A DNA stretch of 64,000 nt, taken from NCBI GenBank assembly GCA_003550325.1, contig QKWP01000584.1, positions 1 through 64,000 of the forward strand, written 5' to 3'. How positions within the stretch are numbered: position 1 is the stretch's first letter; each line of letters begins with the position of its first letter. Positions 33,817 through 45,513 of this stretch are shown one piece after another. Under the pieces are notes generated by a model. It did not search any database. It was not told where the DNA came from and was given only the letters and a program-made list of their open reading frames with translations. The translations under genes and the position numbers were made by a program. Source of the DNA: Gigaspora rosea (taxonomy: Eukaryota > Glomeromycota > Glomeromycetes > Diversisporales > Gigasporaceae).

Positions 33817-35919
33817 TAATAATGCCTTACGAATGACGAAATATACGTCATTGACAAATGACGAAACTATTTGTTAGGTAATTTCTGATTGATGAATTGA
33901 CAATTGACGAAACCCTGATGATTGATGAAATCTATGACGAATTGATGAAACCTATGACAAAATGATGAAACCTATGACGAATTGACAAAACCTATGACGA
34001 AATGACGAAACCTATGATGAATTGACGAAACCTATGATGAATTAACAAAACCTATGACGAATTGACGAAATCAATAAAGAAACCTGAAGAGTTATATTCT
34101 ATACAAAATAGAGTTAATTACTGAATTATAAAAAGTTAAGAAGTGTTTTAATAACGATAACAATAAAAGCTAAAAAAAAACTATGTTTTAATCGAAAATG
34201 CATAATTAATAACAGCGATAGAGAATCAATATAGGTTGCTAAGATAACCAGTGCATTATTATTATCATGATTTTACTTATTTACAAATGAAGAGACATGA
34301 AATACCTGAAAACCAATGTTTAGATCGAAATTTTACAAATAATGAGCACCAATATATCGTTGTAGTCTCCAACACTAACACATATTCGTATTATTTCACT
34401 GACAATCACTTTACAGACATAACACTACACCAACAACCATTTTACCGACAAGCTTTTTTTACCGACAAATAACTCACCGATACTCAATTTGCCGACAAGT
34501 TCCTTTTTACCGACAAGTTGATTTTACCAACGCACACTTCAACGCAGTTAATTTTACTGACAAAATCAACTTACTGACAAGTTCATTTACTAAAAATAGA
34601 ATTTATCGACAAGATTATTCTACTGACAATACAATTCACTGACAAACAATTCGCCGACAAACAATTCGCCAGATGCATTAAGTATCATGGTTGATGCTGA
34701 AGTTATAGGGTCTAGATTTGAAACTATAAGCCCTGCTAAAATCCACATATACTCTATAAATATGAAATCTATACCCAAACCCTACCCTAACCCTATAAGA
34801 CAAAGATGAAAAAAAACATCTAAAGAAAATTTTAAAATTTTATATCAAAATAGGTCATAACTTCAGCATCACCATGACAATAATTATTATTATCGTCATT
34901 AATAAAATGGTCAAATTTATTGTCATTATTAATAAATTGCATAATACGTAATTATTCTTAGTAGTTATTACATTGCTGTGGTCTCATATGTCAACGAGTT
35001 GCATTGTCAGCAATTGTATTGTCAGCAAATCATATTGTCAACAAATTGTATTGTCAGTAGAATAAGCTTGTTGGGATATTCTATTTTCAGTAAAATGAGC
35101 TTGTCGGTAAGTTGATTTTGCCAGTAAATGTAACTGTCGGTAAAGTGTGTGTCGGTAAAATCAACTTGTTGATAAAAAAGAACTTGTCAGTAAATCAAGT
35201 GTCGGTGAATTTTGTATCGGTAAAAAAGCTTGTTGGTAAAATGATTGTCGGTGTAAGTTGATGTCTGTGAAGTGATTGTTGGTGATTTGAATGCCACCCC
35301 ACTAATACTCTTGCCATAAACTTCTACCATTACACGCTTTGTTTATTTACAAAATTTAATTTCCTTTTTTACGTGTTCGGAGTCTATGTCAGGTTGTCTG
35401 GAATTGACGAAAATAAACGAGTGCACAAATTTTGACTATTTCGGATCAACCCGATTACTAGTATTCTCGACCAGTATTCTGGATCAAGCTGACATATATT
35501 TGAACATGTGAAAGAAGAAAAAAGAAAAAAGCCAATAAAACCTTATTATGAAATATCATTTTTTTGAAACAATTTAAGGTTTAGTGTATTTAAAAATCAT
35601 TATATAGAAGTTTGTTGTTTAATTATTGGCTGAATCAGTTGCTAATATTTCATCAATCGTTAGAGGCTCGTCAAGGTTTTGTCAATACGTCATAGATTTC
35701 ATCAGTTAGTCATAGGTTTCGTTAATTCATTATAGGTTTCATCAATACATCATAGGTTTCGACAATTCATCATAGGTTTCGTCAATTCATCATAGGTTTT
35801 ATCAATTCATCATAGGTTTCATCAATCATTGGGGTTTCATCAATCGTCAAGGTTTCGTCATGACAAAACCATGACGACGTCATTCGTCATCACAAAAATA
35901 ATTGCGTCAGGCATCATTA
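33817..35919. mobile_element. Foldback element with minisatellite arms, 2.1 kb
   Basis: An exact 8-bp duplication GCCCCTAC flanks it (33809-33816, 35920-35927). Ends TAATAATGCCTTACG and CGTCAGGCATCATTA are inverted. The outer arms (about 33830-34085 and 35645-35900) are complementary minisatellites of a roughly 20-bp unit GAATTGACGAAACCTATGAC, at least eight copies each. A second inverted pair lies inside (34340-34670 and 34990-35290). No transposase. The arms would form very long imperfect hairpins. Confidence 0.9.
34340..35290. repeat. Inner inverted pair with CGACAA units
   Basis: The left arm (34340-34670) repeats TTTTACCGACAAG-type units and the right arm (34990-35290) their complement (CTTGTCGGTAAAA). 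The inner loop carries the second copy of the 33247 repeat with CCCTAACCCT. The same building motif is used in the foldback at 16851-17528, so both belong to one family, and this copy may be a separate element nested in the outer one. Confidence 0.8.
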
Positions 35920-36374
35920 GCCCCTACCTGAAACAGAAGGAAGACTGAAGCTTCGAGAAGGCTAGTATAGTATCTTTGAGAAGGTTAGAACAGAAAAGAA
36001 GTACTGGTTAGGGTCACCAGAACGGACTACTGGAGACTGGACTAAAGGCTGCTTTGAGTAGGACATCAGAATGTTAGTAATGAGTAGGACATCAGGAAAA
36101 GATTTCTGTGGACTGGACATGAAGCGGAAAACCTGAAAGACCATAAGAAGCTGAAACTGACAACAACGCCGGACAGGCATGATAATAATAAGGAGTGTAT
36201 CCAGGAAGACCGAGTATGGAATAAGGGAGGTATAGACAGCCTATAAGTAGTTAAAAGTAAAATAGGATAAAATCATGTACTAAGGCTGATCATAGCTGTA
36301 ATTAAATGGTTAAAAATAACAAAGTTTGCCTACTTGGCATCCCAGGAGATAATGCCTGGTAAAAATAAAAAAAA

Positions 36375-36740
36375 ATTGAAATGATTCAACAAAAAACTGC
36401 TGAATAAAGAGCTTTCGAAGTGCTTTTTGTTTGATTGTGAAAAGCTAGAAAACTAGTATTAGCAAGAAGAAATATTTGAATAAATTTGTGACAAAATTTG
36501 CTCAACCAATAGGAATTTGGGAAACCCAAAATTCCAATCTGTGATCACTGTATACATACTTTAAAATAATGTAGATCTGATCACTAGATCATGAGAATTT
36601 TGTTTGTAAAAATTGTACATACGTACGAAGTTCTTTTTATTAGATAAAATACTTTTTATAATAAATTAATTACATACCGATATTTACTTATTTTTGCACC
36701 TTTCTTTTATAAGAGGAATGTAATGTTAAGACCATGTTAA
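36375..36740. other. No gene seen
   Basis: AT-rich spacer between the SINE tail and a MITE. No ORF or repeat structure is supported. Confidence 0.5.
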
Positions 36741-36977
36741 GGTGTTTGAATTTAATTTTTCAGTTAATATCACCCCCAGCTGAAACTCCTTTTCCCCGAA
36801 AAATGAACAGCTATCAAAATGCCAAATGACTTTGCGAGTCACCTGATTTACATCAACCAATGAAATTGCTTCATTTTTATATGTTCATTTCATATGTTCA
36901 TTTCATTTTACCCCCCTCCTCCCCTCCCGTAAGTCCTGGAAACGTGATGTTAACCAAAGAATCAACTTCGAACGACC
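36741..36977. mobile_element. Harbinger-like MITE, 237 bp
   Basis: Ends GGTGTTTGAATTTAA and TTCGAACGACC are imperfectly inverted and the 3-bp duplication TAA flanks it (36738-36740, 36978-36980). Next to each end lies GTTAAYATCAC followed by a C/G-rich block. Relatives at 32717 and 32997 share the left end. Confidence 0.78.
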
Positions 36978-36980
36978 TAA

Positions 36981-38255
36981 CTAAACCGAAATATTTGATA
37001 TCAACTAATTGCAACCAGCAATCTTCACACTTTGGAAATTCTCAGCCTTAACTCAAATTTTTGTATCCTTGCTTATCTTTTATGTTCCAGGTTCATTTTT
37101 ATTTTTTTTTCGGAACCTTTGTTTATTTATGATATTATTTAAATACTATATAGATCCTGCCAACCAATTGCCGATTCTCAACTGGTTTTATAGGTCAACT
37201 GATTAATAATTTACTCAGCCAAGAGTTACCCAAAATTTATTCAGTTCGGGTCGGTTGACCGATTATAACCCAACCTATTCAAATTACTACTCATAGGTAA
37301 ACTTAAACGTTCAAATATACCTATTTTCTAACTTCATGGTTAACTGAATTTATTTGACAGTACATAAAGTAAAGATTGCCAAATTCATGTTCATGGTACC
37401 AAATCCATTCTTGTGACAGAAAATCGATACTTAAAAAAGACTTTAATATGATGACAAAAGCAGTGTTAGCACTAAAATCTACCCTATAATATTGGTGGAC
37501 AGGTATGTCATGGGATATTCAAACATGTAAACACAAAAGCCAAGAAACTACATAGATCACATTGATCACAAAGATCCTTTTTATCACCTGATCACACAGA
37601 TATTAGTGATCTCATATATCACATAAATCTAGTATATCATCAATATATAGCGAATAACATAGATATGTTTGGTCTTTATACATGTGTAAACCTGATTTTA
37701 ATCAATTATAATCGGTAGTAATTAATTCGTGATCTGCCTAAGAACTAGTGAAAAGACATAGTAAACAGTAAGATATGTTTACTATGTATTTTTTGCCTTT
37801 TTTGGAATCTGAAGTTTCCCAAAGGACAAACTGATTTTCTACTAAGCAAACATCTCTTTTACATTAAGTAAAAGTTGTAGAGGAGCAAATTACAGTCATA
37901 ATAGTAGTTAAATTATTAAAATTGGCCTAGTGGGTCGCGAGATATGAGCATTTTTGTCTTCGTGATTATATATTTATTTTTTTGTTTACACCATATCCCT
38001 TAAACCGTCTAGCAGGCAAATTTGTCCACTAAAATGATTTTTAAAAAGTTTTTTTGAGTTTTCTTAAAATTTATTTAAGCTTGACCCCCCTATTTATTGA
38101 ATAAAATTAAAGATATTCCTTTTATATATAATATATTTAAATTTTATCATTTTATCTTTAATTTTGATTAAGATATTACATTTTTAATAAAACTTATTTT
38201 TTAGTTTTACTATTAAAATTTTAAAAAGTTTCTTAAAATTTTATATGTTCCTGAA
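36981..38255. other. No gene; simple GATCACA-type repeat
   Basis: At about 37550-37650 degenerate TGATCACATAGATCA-type units are repeated. Otherwise AT-rich sequence up to the assembly gap, with no supported ORF. Confidence 0.4.
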
Positions 38256-39237
38256 NNNNNNNNNNNNNNNNNNNNNNNNNNNNNNNNNNNNNNNNNNNNN
38301 NNNNNNNNNNNNNNNNNNNNNNNNNNNNNNNNNNNNNNNNNNNNNNNNNNNNNNNNNNNNNNNNNNNNNNNNNNNNNNNNNNNNNNNNNNNNNNNNNNNN
38401 NNNNNNNNNNNNNNNNNNNNNNNNNNNNNNNNNNNNNNNNNNNNNNNNNNNNNNNNNNNNNNNNNNNNNNNNNNNNNNNNNNNNNNNNNNNNNNNNNNNN
38501 NNNNNNNNNNNNNNNNNNNNNNNNNNNNNNNNNNNNNNNNNNNNNNNNNNNNNNNNNNNNNNNNNNNNNNNNNNNNNNNNNNNNNNNNNNNNNNNNNNNN
38601 NNNNNNNNNNNNNNNNNNNNNNNNNNNNNNNNNNNNNNNNNNNNNNNNNNNNNNNNNNNNNNNNNNNNNNNNNNNNNNNNNNNNNNNNNNNNNNNNNNNN
38701 NNNNNNNNNNNNNNNNNNNNNNNNNNNNNNNNNNNNNNNNNNNNNNNNNNNNNNNNNNNNNNNNNNNNNNNNNNNNNNNNNNNNNNNNNNNNNNNNNNNN
38801 NNNNNNNNNNNNNNNNNNNNNNNNNNNNNNNNNNNNNNNNNNNNNNNNNNNNNNNNNNNNNNNNNNNNNNNNNNNNNNNNNNNNNNNNNNNNNNNNNNNN
38901 NNNNNNNNNNNNNNNNNNNNNNNNNNNNNNNNNNNNNNNNNNNNNNNNNNNNNNNNNNNNNNNNNNNNNNNNNNNNNNNNNNNNNNNNNNNNNNNNNNNN
39001 NNNNNNNNNNNNNNNNNNNNNNNNNNNNNNNNNNNNNNNNNNNNNNNNNNNNNNNNNNNNNNNNNNNNNNNNNNNNNNNNNNNNNNNNNNNNNNNNNNNN
39101 NNNNNNNNNNNNNNNNNNNNNNNNNNNNNNNNNNNNNNNNNNNNNNNNNNNNNNNNNNNNNNNNNNNNNNNNNNNNNNNNNNNNNNNNNNNNNNNNNNNN
39201 NNNNNNNNNNNNNNNNNNNNNNNNNNNNNNNNNNNNN
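38256..39237. other. Assembly gap, 982 N
   Basis: All bases are N. Open frames reported across it are artefacts. The LINE that begins 480 bp downstream may extend its 5' part into this gap. Confidence 0.99.
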
Positions 39238-39370
39238 AAAAAAAAATTTTTTTAAAAGTTCAAAATCTCTTAAGCCCATTTGATCCATAAGCTGCCAAGA
39301 ATTATAAATATATATACTACAAATTGTGCCAAAAAAACTTAAAAAAAAAAGTTGTTTTGACCAATTTTTA

Positions 39371-39458
39371 TCTCCTCTCTCTTTTACCCTCTCTTCCTTT
39401 TTTACCCCTCTCTCCCTTTTACCCCTTTCTCTCTTTTACTCCTCTCTCCTTTTTACCT
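39371..39458 (+). repeat. CT-rich minisatellite
   Basis: Four imperfect units of CCTCTCTCCCTTTTACC lie in tandem. The sequence after it (39480-39660) has several CAAATATAACC-type repeats. No gene. Confidence 0.75.
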
Positions 39459-39705
39459 GCCGGATTACTATTATAGCCCAGATTTTTCATTAGCACATTT
39501 CAAATATAACATTTATAAAAATTACTCCCATTAGCATTCTTTAAAATATACCTATTTTGCCATTTAGCGGGTTTCAAATATAACCTTTTTCTCCAATACC
39601 TACTTTTAAAATATAACCTTTTTTGAAAAACAGTCCTCTATTAGTTATTTTTCAACTATGACCTCACATAGATTATTCTGGGCCCTTACAATCTTATAAA
39701 CTTTT

Positions 39706-40396
39706 TACATTGATTAAATATATTTGATATTGGAGCACATCTAAACAATATACACCACACATGGTCAAACAATACAAGTTCTAGTAGAATTGACTATATC
39801 TGGACTGATTCATTTAATATACAATTCCTTCTTTCATATTATCTAGATAACAGTTATACTAATACTTCTAGTGATCACCTTATTCTTACTATATCATGAA
39901 CATTTCCTAATGCCTACTCTAAGCTACAACGCCTTCATACTGGAATTAGTCGCTGAATTTTTGACTACAAAGCTATTTTAACAGACCAATGGTCTAAATT
40001 TTCAGAACTTTGTACTGATCTATCTATACAACACAACATTCCACTATCAATTGATACTCAAGAGAATATCGATACTATCTGGTACAAAACTCAGCATTAT
40101 ATTATACAAGCCGCAATTCAAACAATTCCTAACAAAATTTCTCAAAAGCAAAGTTACAATCACAAATACACACCACACTCTACTGCTCTTTATACAGGCC
40201 TAAAAAAACTTGGTCATTTAATTAAAACTATTAAAAGAAACACTAATCTGTATCTGCCATATATTAACTCCCATATATTACTTATCAATTCCTATACCAA
40301 AAGCAATCTTCAACTTCTTGTATCACTTGATTCAACTTATATCTGTCCCTGGCTTCAACATGCCTATGATACATGGAAACAGATTTATTATGCATA
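39706..40396 (+). pseudogene. LINE endonuclease C-terminus
   Basis: The translation contains SSSRIDYIWTDS and TSSDHLILTIS, the conserved SRIDYI and SDH motifs of APE-type LINE endonucleases, which nick the target DNA. Beyond them KLGHLIKTIKRNTNLYLPYI matches the linker region before the RT. A stop at about 39896 and others break the frame. It ends at the MITE at 40397. Confidence 0.82.
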
Positions 40397-40772
40397 CTAT
40401 GCATGATAAATCTGAACTTGCTAAAAATAAGCAGTTTAACAGTGCTGATAATGTACTATTAAAATACAAACTTTTGTAAATATAAGTAATTCATTAGCAT
40501 TTTGTTACCATAATTTAATCTTATAAATATATTTGCCAATTATTATGCCAATAAAATGCAAATATTAGCAATACATTATCAATATTTTAGTAATAATAAA
40601 CGCCTAAAAATTACTATAATTTAGCCAATTTATTAGGTATTTAAAAGTACTGATAATGAAATAATCTTGTAATAAATTATTAAATTTGCTAACATAGTAC
40701 TAATAATGTACTATATATTGCTTATTATTGGCAAATAATTGCATATTTCGAAATTGTCAGATTTTTGTAAAG
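40397..40772 (+). mobile_element. TA-flanked MITE, copy A (376 bp)
   Basis: This copy lies in the LINE and is nearly identical to the reverse complement of 46693-47074. The right end GTCAGATTTTTGTAAAG is followed by TA (40773-40774); the left end is worn (about CTATGCATGATAAATCTG) with TA before it. Removing it joins LINE coding sequence on both sides. TA duplication and short TIRs suggest a mariner-type MITE. Confidence 0.8.
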
Positions 40773-40774
40773 TA

Positions 40775-42612
40775 CCATCTTGAGCACTCACTTCTCCTTC
40801 GTTAGCAAATAAATCAAGCTTCAGAAAAAAGATGTGAAACTCTTGTTCCTAAACCCTTACAAGCTAATAATAGTATTCTGGACTGATATCAAACTCCAGT
40901 TCATTTCTCCAATATTAAACTTGAAAATCAACTAATAACCAGCCCTGTCACAATCAAACAACATATTCAATCACATTTTTATAACTGGACAACTTATAGA
41001 CCAACCAACCAAATTATTTTTAATAGTTTTTGGCAACAACTCTATGCTCCACTCTCTTATATTAATCCTAGCTGGTATACCTCACTTACTAATCCTATTA
41101 CAGAAGATGAAGTTCTTCAAACAATTGCTAAGCTTCCAAATGGCAAAGCCTGTGGACCTACAGGCATTAGCAATAAAATGATCAAACACCTTAGCCAGAC
41201 TTGTATTACTTCACTTATTGTTTTATTTAATCAATACCTTTCCCAAGGTCGTATTCCTAAATTATAGAAGTATGGAAGAATATTTTCTATCCCTAAAAAT
41301 AACTCATTTGATGGCAATCTAAATTTTACTCGTTCTATTAGCCTTATTGAACATATTCAAAAAGTACCGTATATGTCCGAAAATAAGCTACTACCTAAAA
41401 TAAGCTACCCCCCTGATTTTTTTAAAAACCTTAAAAAATTCGTTAGCAGTTGCTACATATAAAACTTTTTTTCTACTAAGTAAACTTCAAAAAGTCAATT
41501 AAGTAAAGTTGTTCAGCGCATCAAAATACACATACAGTAAAATTTAGTGTCATTTGGATAACTTTTTATTAGTACGTTTTTTAATTTTTTCAAAAAATGC
41601 TATATTTCGAAAATAAGCTACTTTATGATTTTTCATGTAATTTTTTGACCAAAAAAGGTAGCTTAATTTCGGACACATACGGTATATGCCAAAATTCTTA
41701 CTAACTGACTCAACCAAGTATTCTCACAACATTCTATTACAACTATGTAGCCCTTCCAGGCAATAGTACTTCTATCCCTATACATATTCTAAACTATTTA
41801 ATAGAGAATGCTAATTGCAATCACAAAGAAATCTGGATTCTATCCAAGATATAAGCAAAGCCTATGACTCTGTAAACTTTACTTTACTTGAACAAGCTCT
41901 TTATCAACTTGCTTTACCAACAAGTATTATCAATATCTTTACTGATTTACTAGTTGATAGACAAAATCAAGTTATTACAAATCTTGGTCTTACCCCACCT
42001 TATCAGGTTCAAAATGGTATTGACCAGGGTGAAACTATTACTCCTCTTTTATGGTGGATTTATTATGATCCACTCATTACCTATATTCATACCAACTTAT
42101 CTGGTTATACTACTGAAACTTCCTGGATAACAAATCTCAAAAGCTATACCAAAGAAAAAATTAAAACACACTGCTTAGTATTAGCTTATATGGATGATAC
42201 TTTATGGATTGCTCCTTTCCATAATGAGCTTGCCAATATAATTTCAATTGCTGAATCTTTCTATACTATGGCCAATATTTAGGTTAATCCATCTAAATCA
42301 ACTTTATCAACTAATAGCAAACCAAATAATTATTCTCCTATAATCTTTAATAACCAAGCTATATCCCTCTGGCCATGTCATCAACCTTTTAAATTTCTTG
42401 CATGTTGGTTTACACTCAACAACAAGCATACTCAACAAATACAACTAATATCTGCTGAGTTCTCCCAACTTATTAATATTACCAAAACAAAGCAAATTAC
42501 TGATACCCAAGCCAGATATATTATTAATACTGTTATTATTCCAACTATTGAATATCGACTACAAAATATAGTTCTTACAGATCTATATGTAACAAAATTC
42601 TTAAACAACATA
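40775..42612 (+). pseudogene. LINE reverse transcriptase
   Basis: Upstream of the MITE at 41367 the translation has LPNGKACGPTGISNKMIKHL, the RT N-terminal motif, then an SIPK motif; after it come KAYDSVNFTLL (motif A), GIDQGETITPLLWWIYYDPL (motif B), LAYMDDTLW (the YxDD catalytic motif, near 42190) and VNPSKSTL. Stops occur for example at 42280-42282, just before VNPSKST, and near 41265. Apparent starts within it are not real. This enzyme would copy the LINE RNA, and probably SINE RNAs, at the target site. Confidence 0.9.
41367..41682. mobile_element. Mariner-type MITE in the RT (316 bp)
   Basis: Inverted ends CCGTATATGTCCGAAAATAA and TTAATTTCGGACACATACGG are flanked by TA (41365-41366, 41683-41684). 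Removing the element and one TA restores the reading frame EHIQKVYAKILTN across the site. It shares its full layout with 44434-44748. Confidence 0.92.
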
Positions 42613-44433
42613 TAGGTTTAGTCAAACACAAAGCTAAACTTAGCTGAACTATCCCTACTAGTACACTACTTCATCCGCAAATATATAATATTAAAAATAT
42701 CTGGGATATTCAACTTCAGCACCATATATCCAACTTTATTAAACGATTAAACAATAATAATCTACTTGGAACCACAACCACATTCGAATTCAGCAAATTC
42801 AAAACAATCTCTGGTCACCTACTAGTATTTTCTTACATCCCAATCCTATAATTGATGGACCCAACAGATATACTACAAACTTTAAAATTATATTATTGTT
42901 CAAATATCTCAATTGTATACTTAGTCCTAATACAAACTGGAGTATTCCTTTTACAATTAAAAAAGGATCTGTGTCTCTAGAATCTATTCTATCCTCACAC
43001 CCAAAATACCCAATCTTTAAAAAGCAAATCCAACATCATCATCTTCTCTTTTTGGAACAACTCAATACTTTTGATAATCTACATTTACTTAACTAGAAAC
43101 ATATTTTACCTCGACTTAACAAAATTCTAAAAGGAAGAATTCCTCTATGGTTTACTTTGTTGGAAGATAAAGTTACTAGCTATTCATTTGAGCGAACTAT
43201 ATATATACACTTTAATCTGCCTCAAACTAATTATTATAGTTATACTACTGGACACTCTTTCAAACACACTAAACCATGGTTAATTACTACTTTGGATAAT
43301 CAAATTATCTTAGGTAAAGCACGCTGGAAGTTTACTACCTCAGATCATACTTTAATAACTCATTCGCAATGCTCTATTGAAGAACAATTTACAAGTTTAT
43401 ATCCATTAGCACCTATTACTACATTTCCATGCTCCAATTGTCCTCTTAACTCAAAAACTATTGTGAACAAGTGCACTATTTTTATACCTACTAGTTATGC
43501 TACAAAATTTTTTGGCAGACTCAATTCTGACAAATTAATTAATCTGAATGCTAATTATTTAGATCTCGTTTACTCTATTGCAAACAGAAATTCTACTCAT
43601 ATTCCACCTTTACCAAACATCATAATTCCTACTACATTAATTTCTCCTATATTTCAACTTAGCAATGCATTTGATAATCTTCAATCTATTGCTAATCATT
43701 ACTACGACCTAACTGAACTCATATTTTATACTGATTGATCTGTTCTCAGCCTTAATTGCTCTCAATGCTCTATGGGTATAGGCTGGATACAGCTACAAAA
43801 CACATTTATCATACATACTTTTTAGGCACAAACTAAATTCTGGTCTTGTTCTTTTAAGGCTGAACTTATAGCAATCCTGTCTGCAATCTGCACTGCACCT
43901 AGAAACTGCAATATTCAAGTTTTTACAGATTCTCAATCTGTAATATCCAAATACAACAACCTTATTAACAATACTTTACTCTCTAAATCCTCAAATATTC
44001 CGTATTGGCCTATTTGGAATACACTATTAAATTTTGCAAAATTATTTAATCTTAATATTATATTTTACAAAGTTACAGCACACCAAAACAATGAATTCAA
44101 CAATAAAGCTGATCAATTAGCACATAGTCACCAAATTGCACTTTATCTTATTTTCAATCCACACAATATATACAATCCTCAGCATACTCTTTCTCTTGAA
44201 GAGTTTCCTATAGAGCTGCTATACACATATAATTGCACTGGTCATCACAAAACTGCTTCCAGCAATGGATAGCTATTTCTCAATATATTAACTAGAATAC
44301 CACTTGGCTCTACATTAATAATAACCAAAAAATCTGTAACTTCTCTCATAGTTTTCAATCTTCTACTCTTAAATCATTTGCTCTTAGATGATCTTCCAGC
44401 CCCACATATTTTGCACAAAAGAAATTCAGCATA
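42613..44433 (+). pseudogene. LINE RT C-terminus and RNase H
   Basis: A frame at 43157-43738 leads into LIFYTD*SVLS, where the usual Gly of the YTDGS RNase H motif is a TGA stop (43736-43738). Further motifs follow in the same frame: FKAELIAILSAI (catalytic Glu), VFTDSQSVISKY (catalytic Asp) and HQNNEFNNKADQLAH (last acidic site). The domain degrades RNA in the RNA-DNA hybrid. Between 42613 and 43157 the frame shifts repeatedly. Confidence 0.88.
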
Positions 44434-44748
44434 CCGTAGGTTTCCAAAAATAAGCAACCTCCAAAAGAAGCTACCACCGGATTTTTAGAAAAATTTTTAT
44501 AAAAATCGTTAACAGTCGCTACATATAAAACTTTTTTTTTACTATGTAAACTTCAAAAGATTGAATAAGTAAAGTTGTTCAGTGTAATGAAATACACCTA
44601 TAGTAAAAATTTATGCCATTTGGACAACTTTTTATTAGTACATTTTTCAATTTTTCGAAAAATTTAACAATTCGAAAATAAGCTACCTCCATGATTTTTT
44701 GTGTAACTTTTTGGCCAAAAAGGGTAGCTTATTTTCAGATAAATACAG
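44434..44748. mobile_element. Mariner-type MITE, second copy (315 bp)
   Basis: Ends CCGTAGGTTTCCAAAAATAA and TTATTTTCAGATAAATACAG, TA on both sides (44432-44433, 44749-44750). Removing it gives an uninterrupted reading HKRNSAYPNICHICHN. The interior matches the copy at 41367 in the same orientation (GCTACATATAAAACTTTTTT, TAAAGTTGTTCAG). Confidence 0.9.
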
Positions 44749-44750
44749 TA

Positions 44751-45500
44751 CCCTAACATTTGTCACATATGCCACAATGCAAGAAATTTACTATATTGGG
44801 CTATTTGTCCTACCTCTGAACCACTACTTAGTATTATAAAAAATTTAATATCCACTACTTTAAGCCCCAGTAAGCTTGAGATCTCACAAGCTAATGCTGA
44901 AAATCTTTATACCCAAATTATAAACGGATAGTTTTCAAATCCATCACTTTCCAAACAGCCCTTCTTTACTTTTTACCTTAACTGGTTTTGTTTCCTTTGA
45001 AATCATACATACAATACGCGAATATACCTTATCTATTAAATCTGCTAGTTCCCTTACTATTAAATTACTTCTTAATATTAACCAACAAATCTATACAAAT
45101 ATTTGGACTCCCTATTGTATTTCTAGATCCCAAAATCAGCCTATATCTTTACAAACTCCCCAAGATAATACTCTATTAACACACACATTATCAAATACTT
45201 CTTCTAATAACAATGAACCTACTATACAAATTCCTATTCATAAAATTGAAACATGGCTTCCCAAATGGATTAAATACTCAATACACTTCTTTGATATTCT
45301 CTCATATAACCAAATCTAGGTGAGCCTTGGCCACTTTGGTAGGTTTAGACTGCAGATAAGTATTTAAATACATTTAGATATGTCTGAGTTTTTACTCTTA
45401 ACAATAGATTTAAGTAATGAAAGTTTTTGTTTGTAAAAGTTTTTATTAAATCTAATAAAGATAAAAGCATAGTCTCACCTTTAACATTAAAAAAAAAAAT
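44751..45500 (+). pseudogene. LINE C-terminal Cys/His tail and 3' UTR
   Basis: CHICHNARNLLYWAICP looks like a small zinc-binding tail found at the end of related LINE ORF2 proteins. After a stop at about 44930 only stop-rich sequence remains, then an untranslated region with AATAAAGATAAAAGC (about 45458) and an A tract at 45489-45499. The poly(A) end was then used as target by a SINE. Confidence 0.7.
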
Positions 45501-45513
45501 AAATTATATATAT

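Larger units (their letters stand above)
33538..36374 (+). mobile_element. tRNA-headed SINE, split by a foldback element
   Basis: The 5' end resembles a tRNA gene: GATAGTGCAGTGGTTAGCAA fits an A box and GCGGGTTCAAGTTC a B box about 35-40 nt downstream. The first part runs 33538-33816 and the second 35928-36374, ending in TGCCTGGTAAAAATAAAAAA. Removing the 2103-bp foldback and one GCCCCTAC joins the halves to about 726 bp. Only the tRNA-like head would fold; the anticodon arm is not convincing, so it is not an active tRNA gene. A flanking duplication was not identified. Confidence 0.8.
39706..45500 (+). mobile_element. Decayed LINE retrotransposon (APE-RT-RNase H)
   Basis: The plus strand carries, in order, the end of an apurinic-like endonuclease, a reverse transcriptase, an RNase H domain and a Cys/His C-terminal tail, followed by an untranslated region and a poly(A) tract (45489-45499). 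Frames are broken by many stops and frameshifts and by three MITE insertions at 40397, 41367 and 44434. The 5' part is missing or lies in the gap. The domain order with RNase H after RT fits the I/Tad-like group of fungal LINEs. It cannot be active. Confidence 0.88.

Noticed and set aside
33840..34080. CRISPR array
   Set aside because: The roughly 20-bp units are directly adjacent without unique spacers, mirrored in the other arm, and the genome is eukaryotic.
38233..39288. Open frames of 336 and 351 codons
   Set aside because: They run through 982 N bases; the length is an artefact of the gap.
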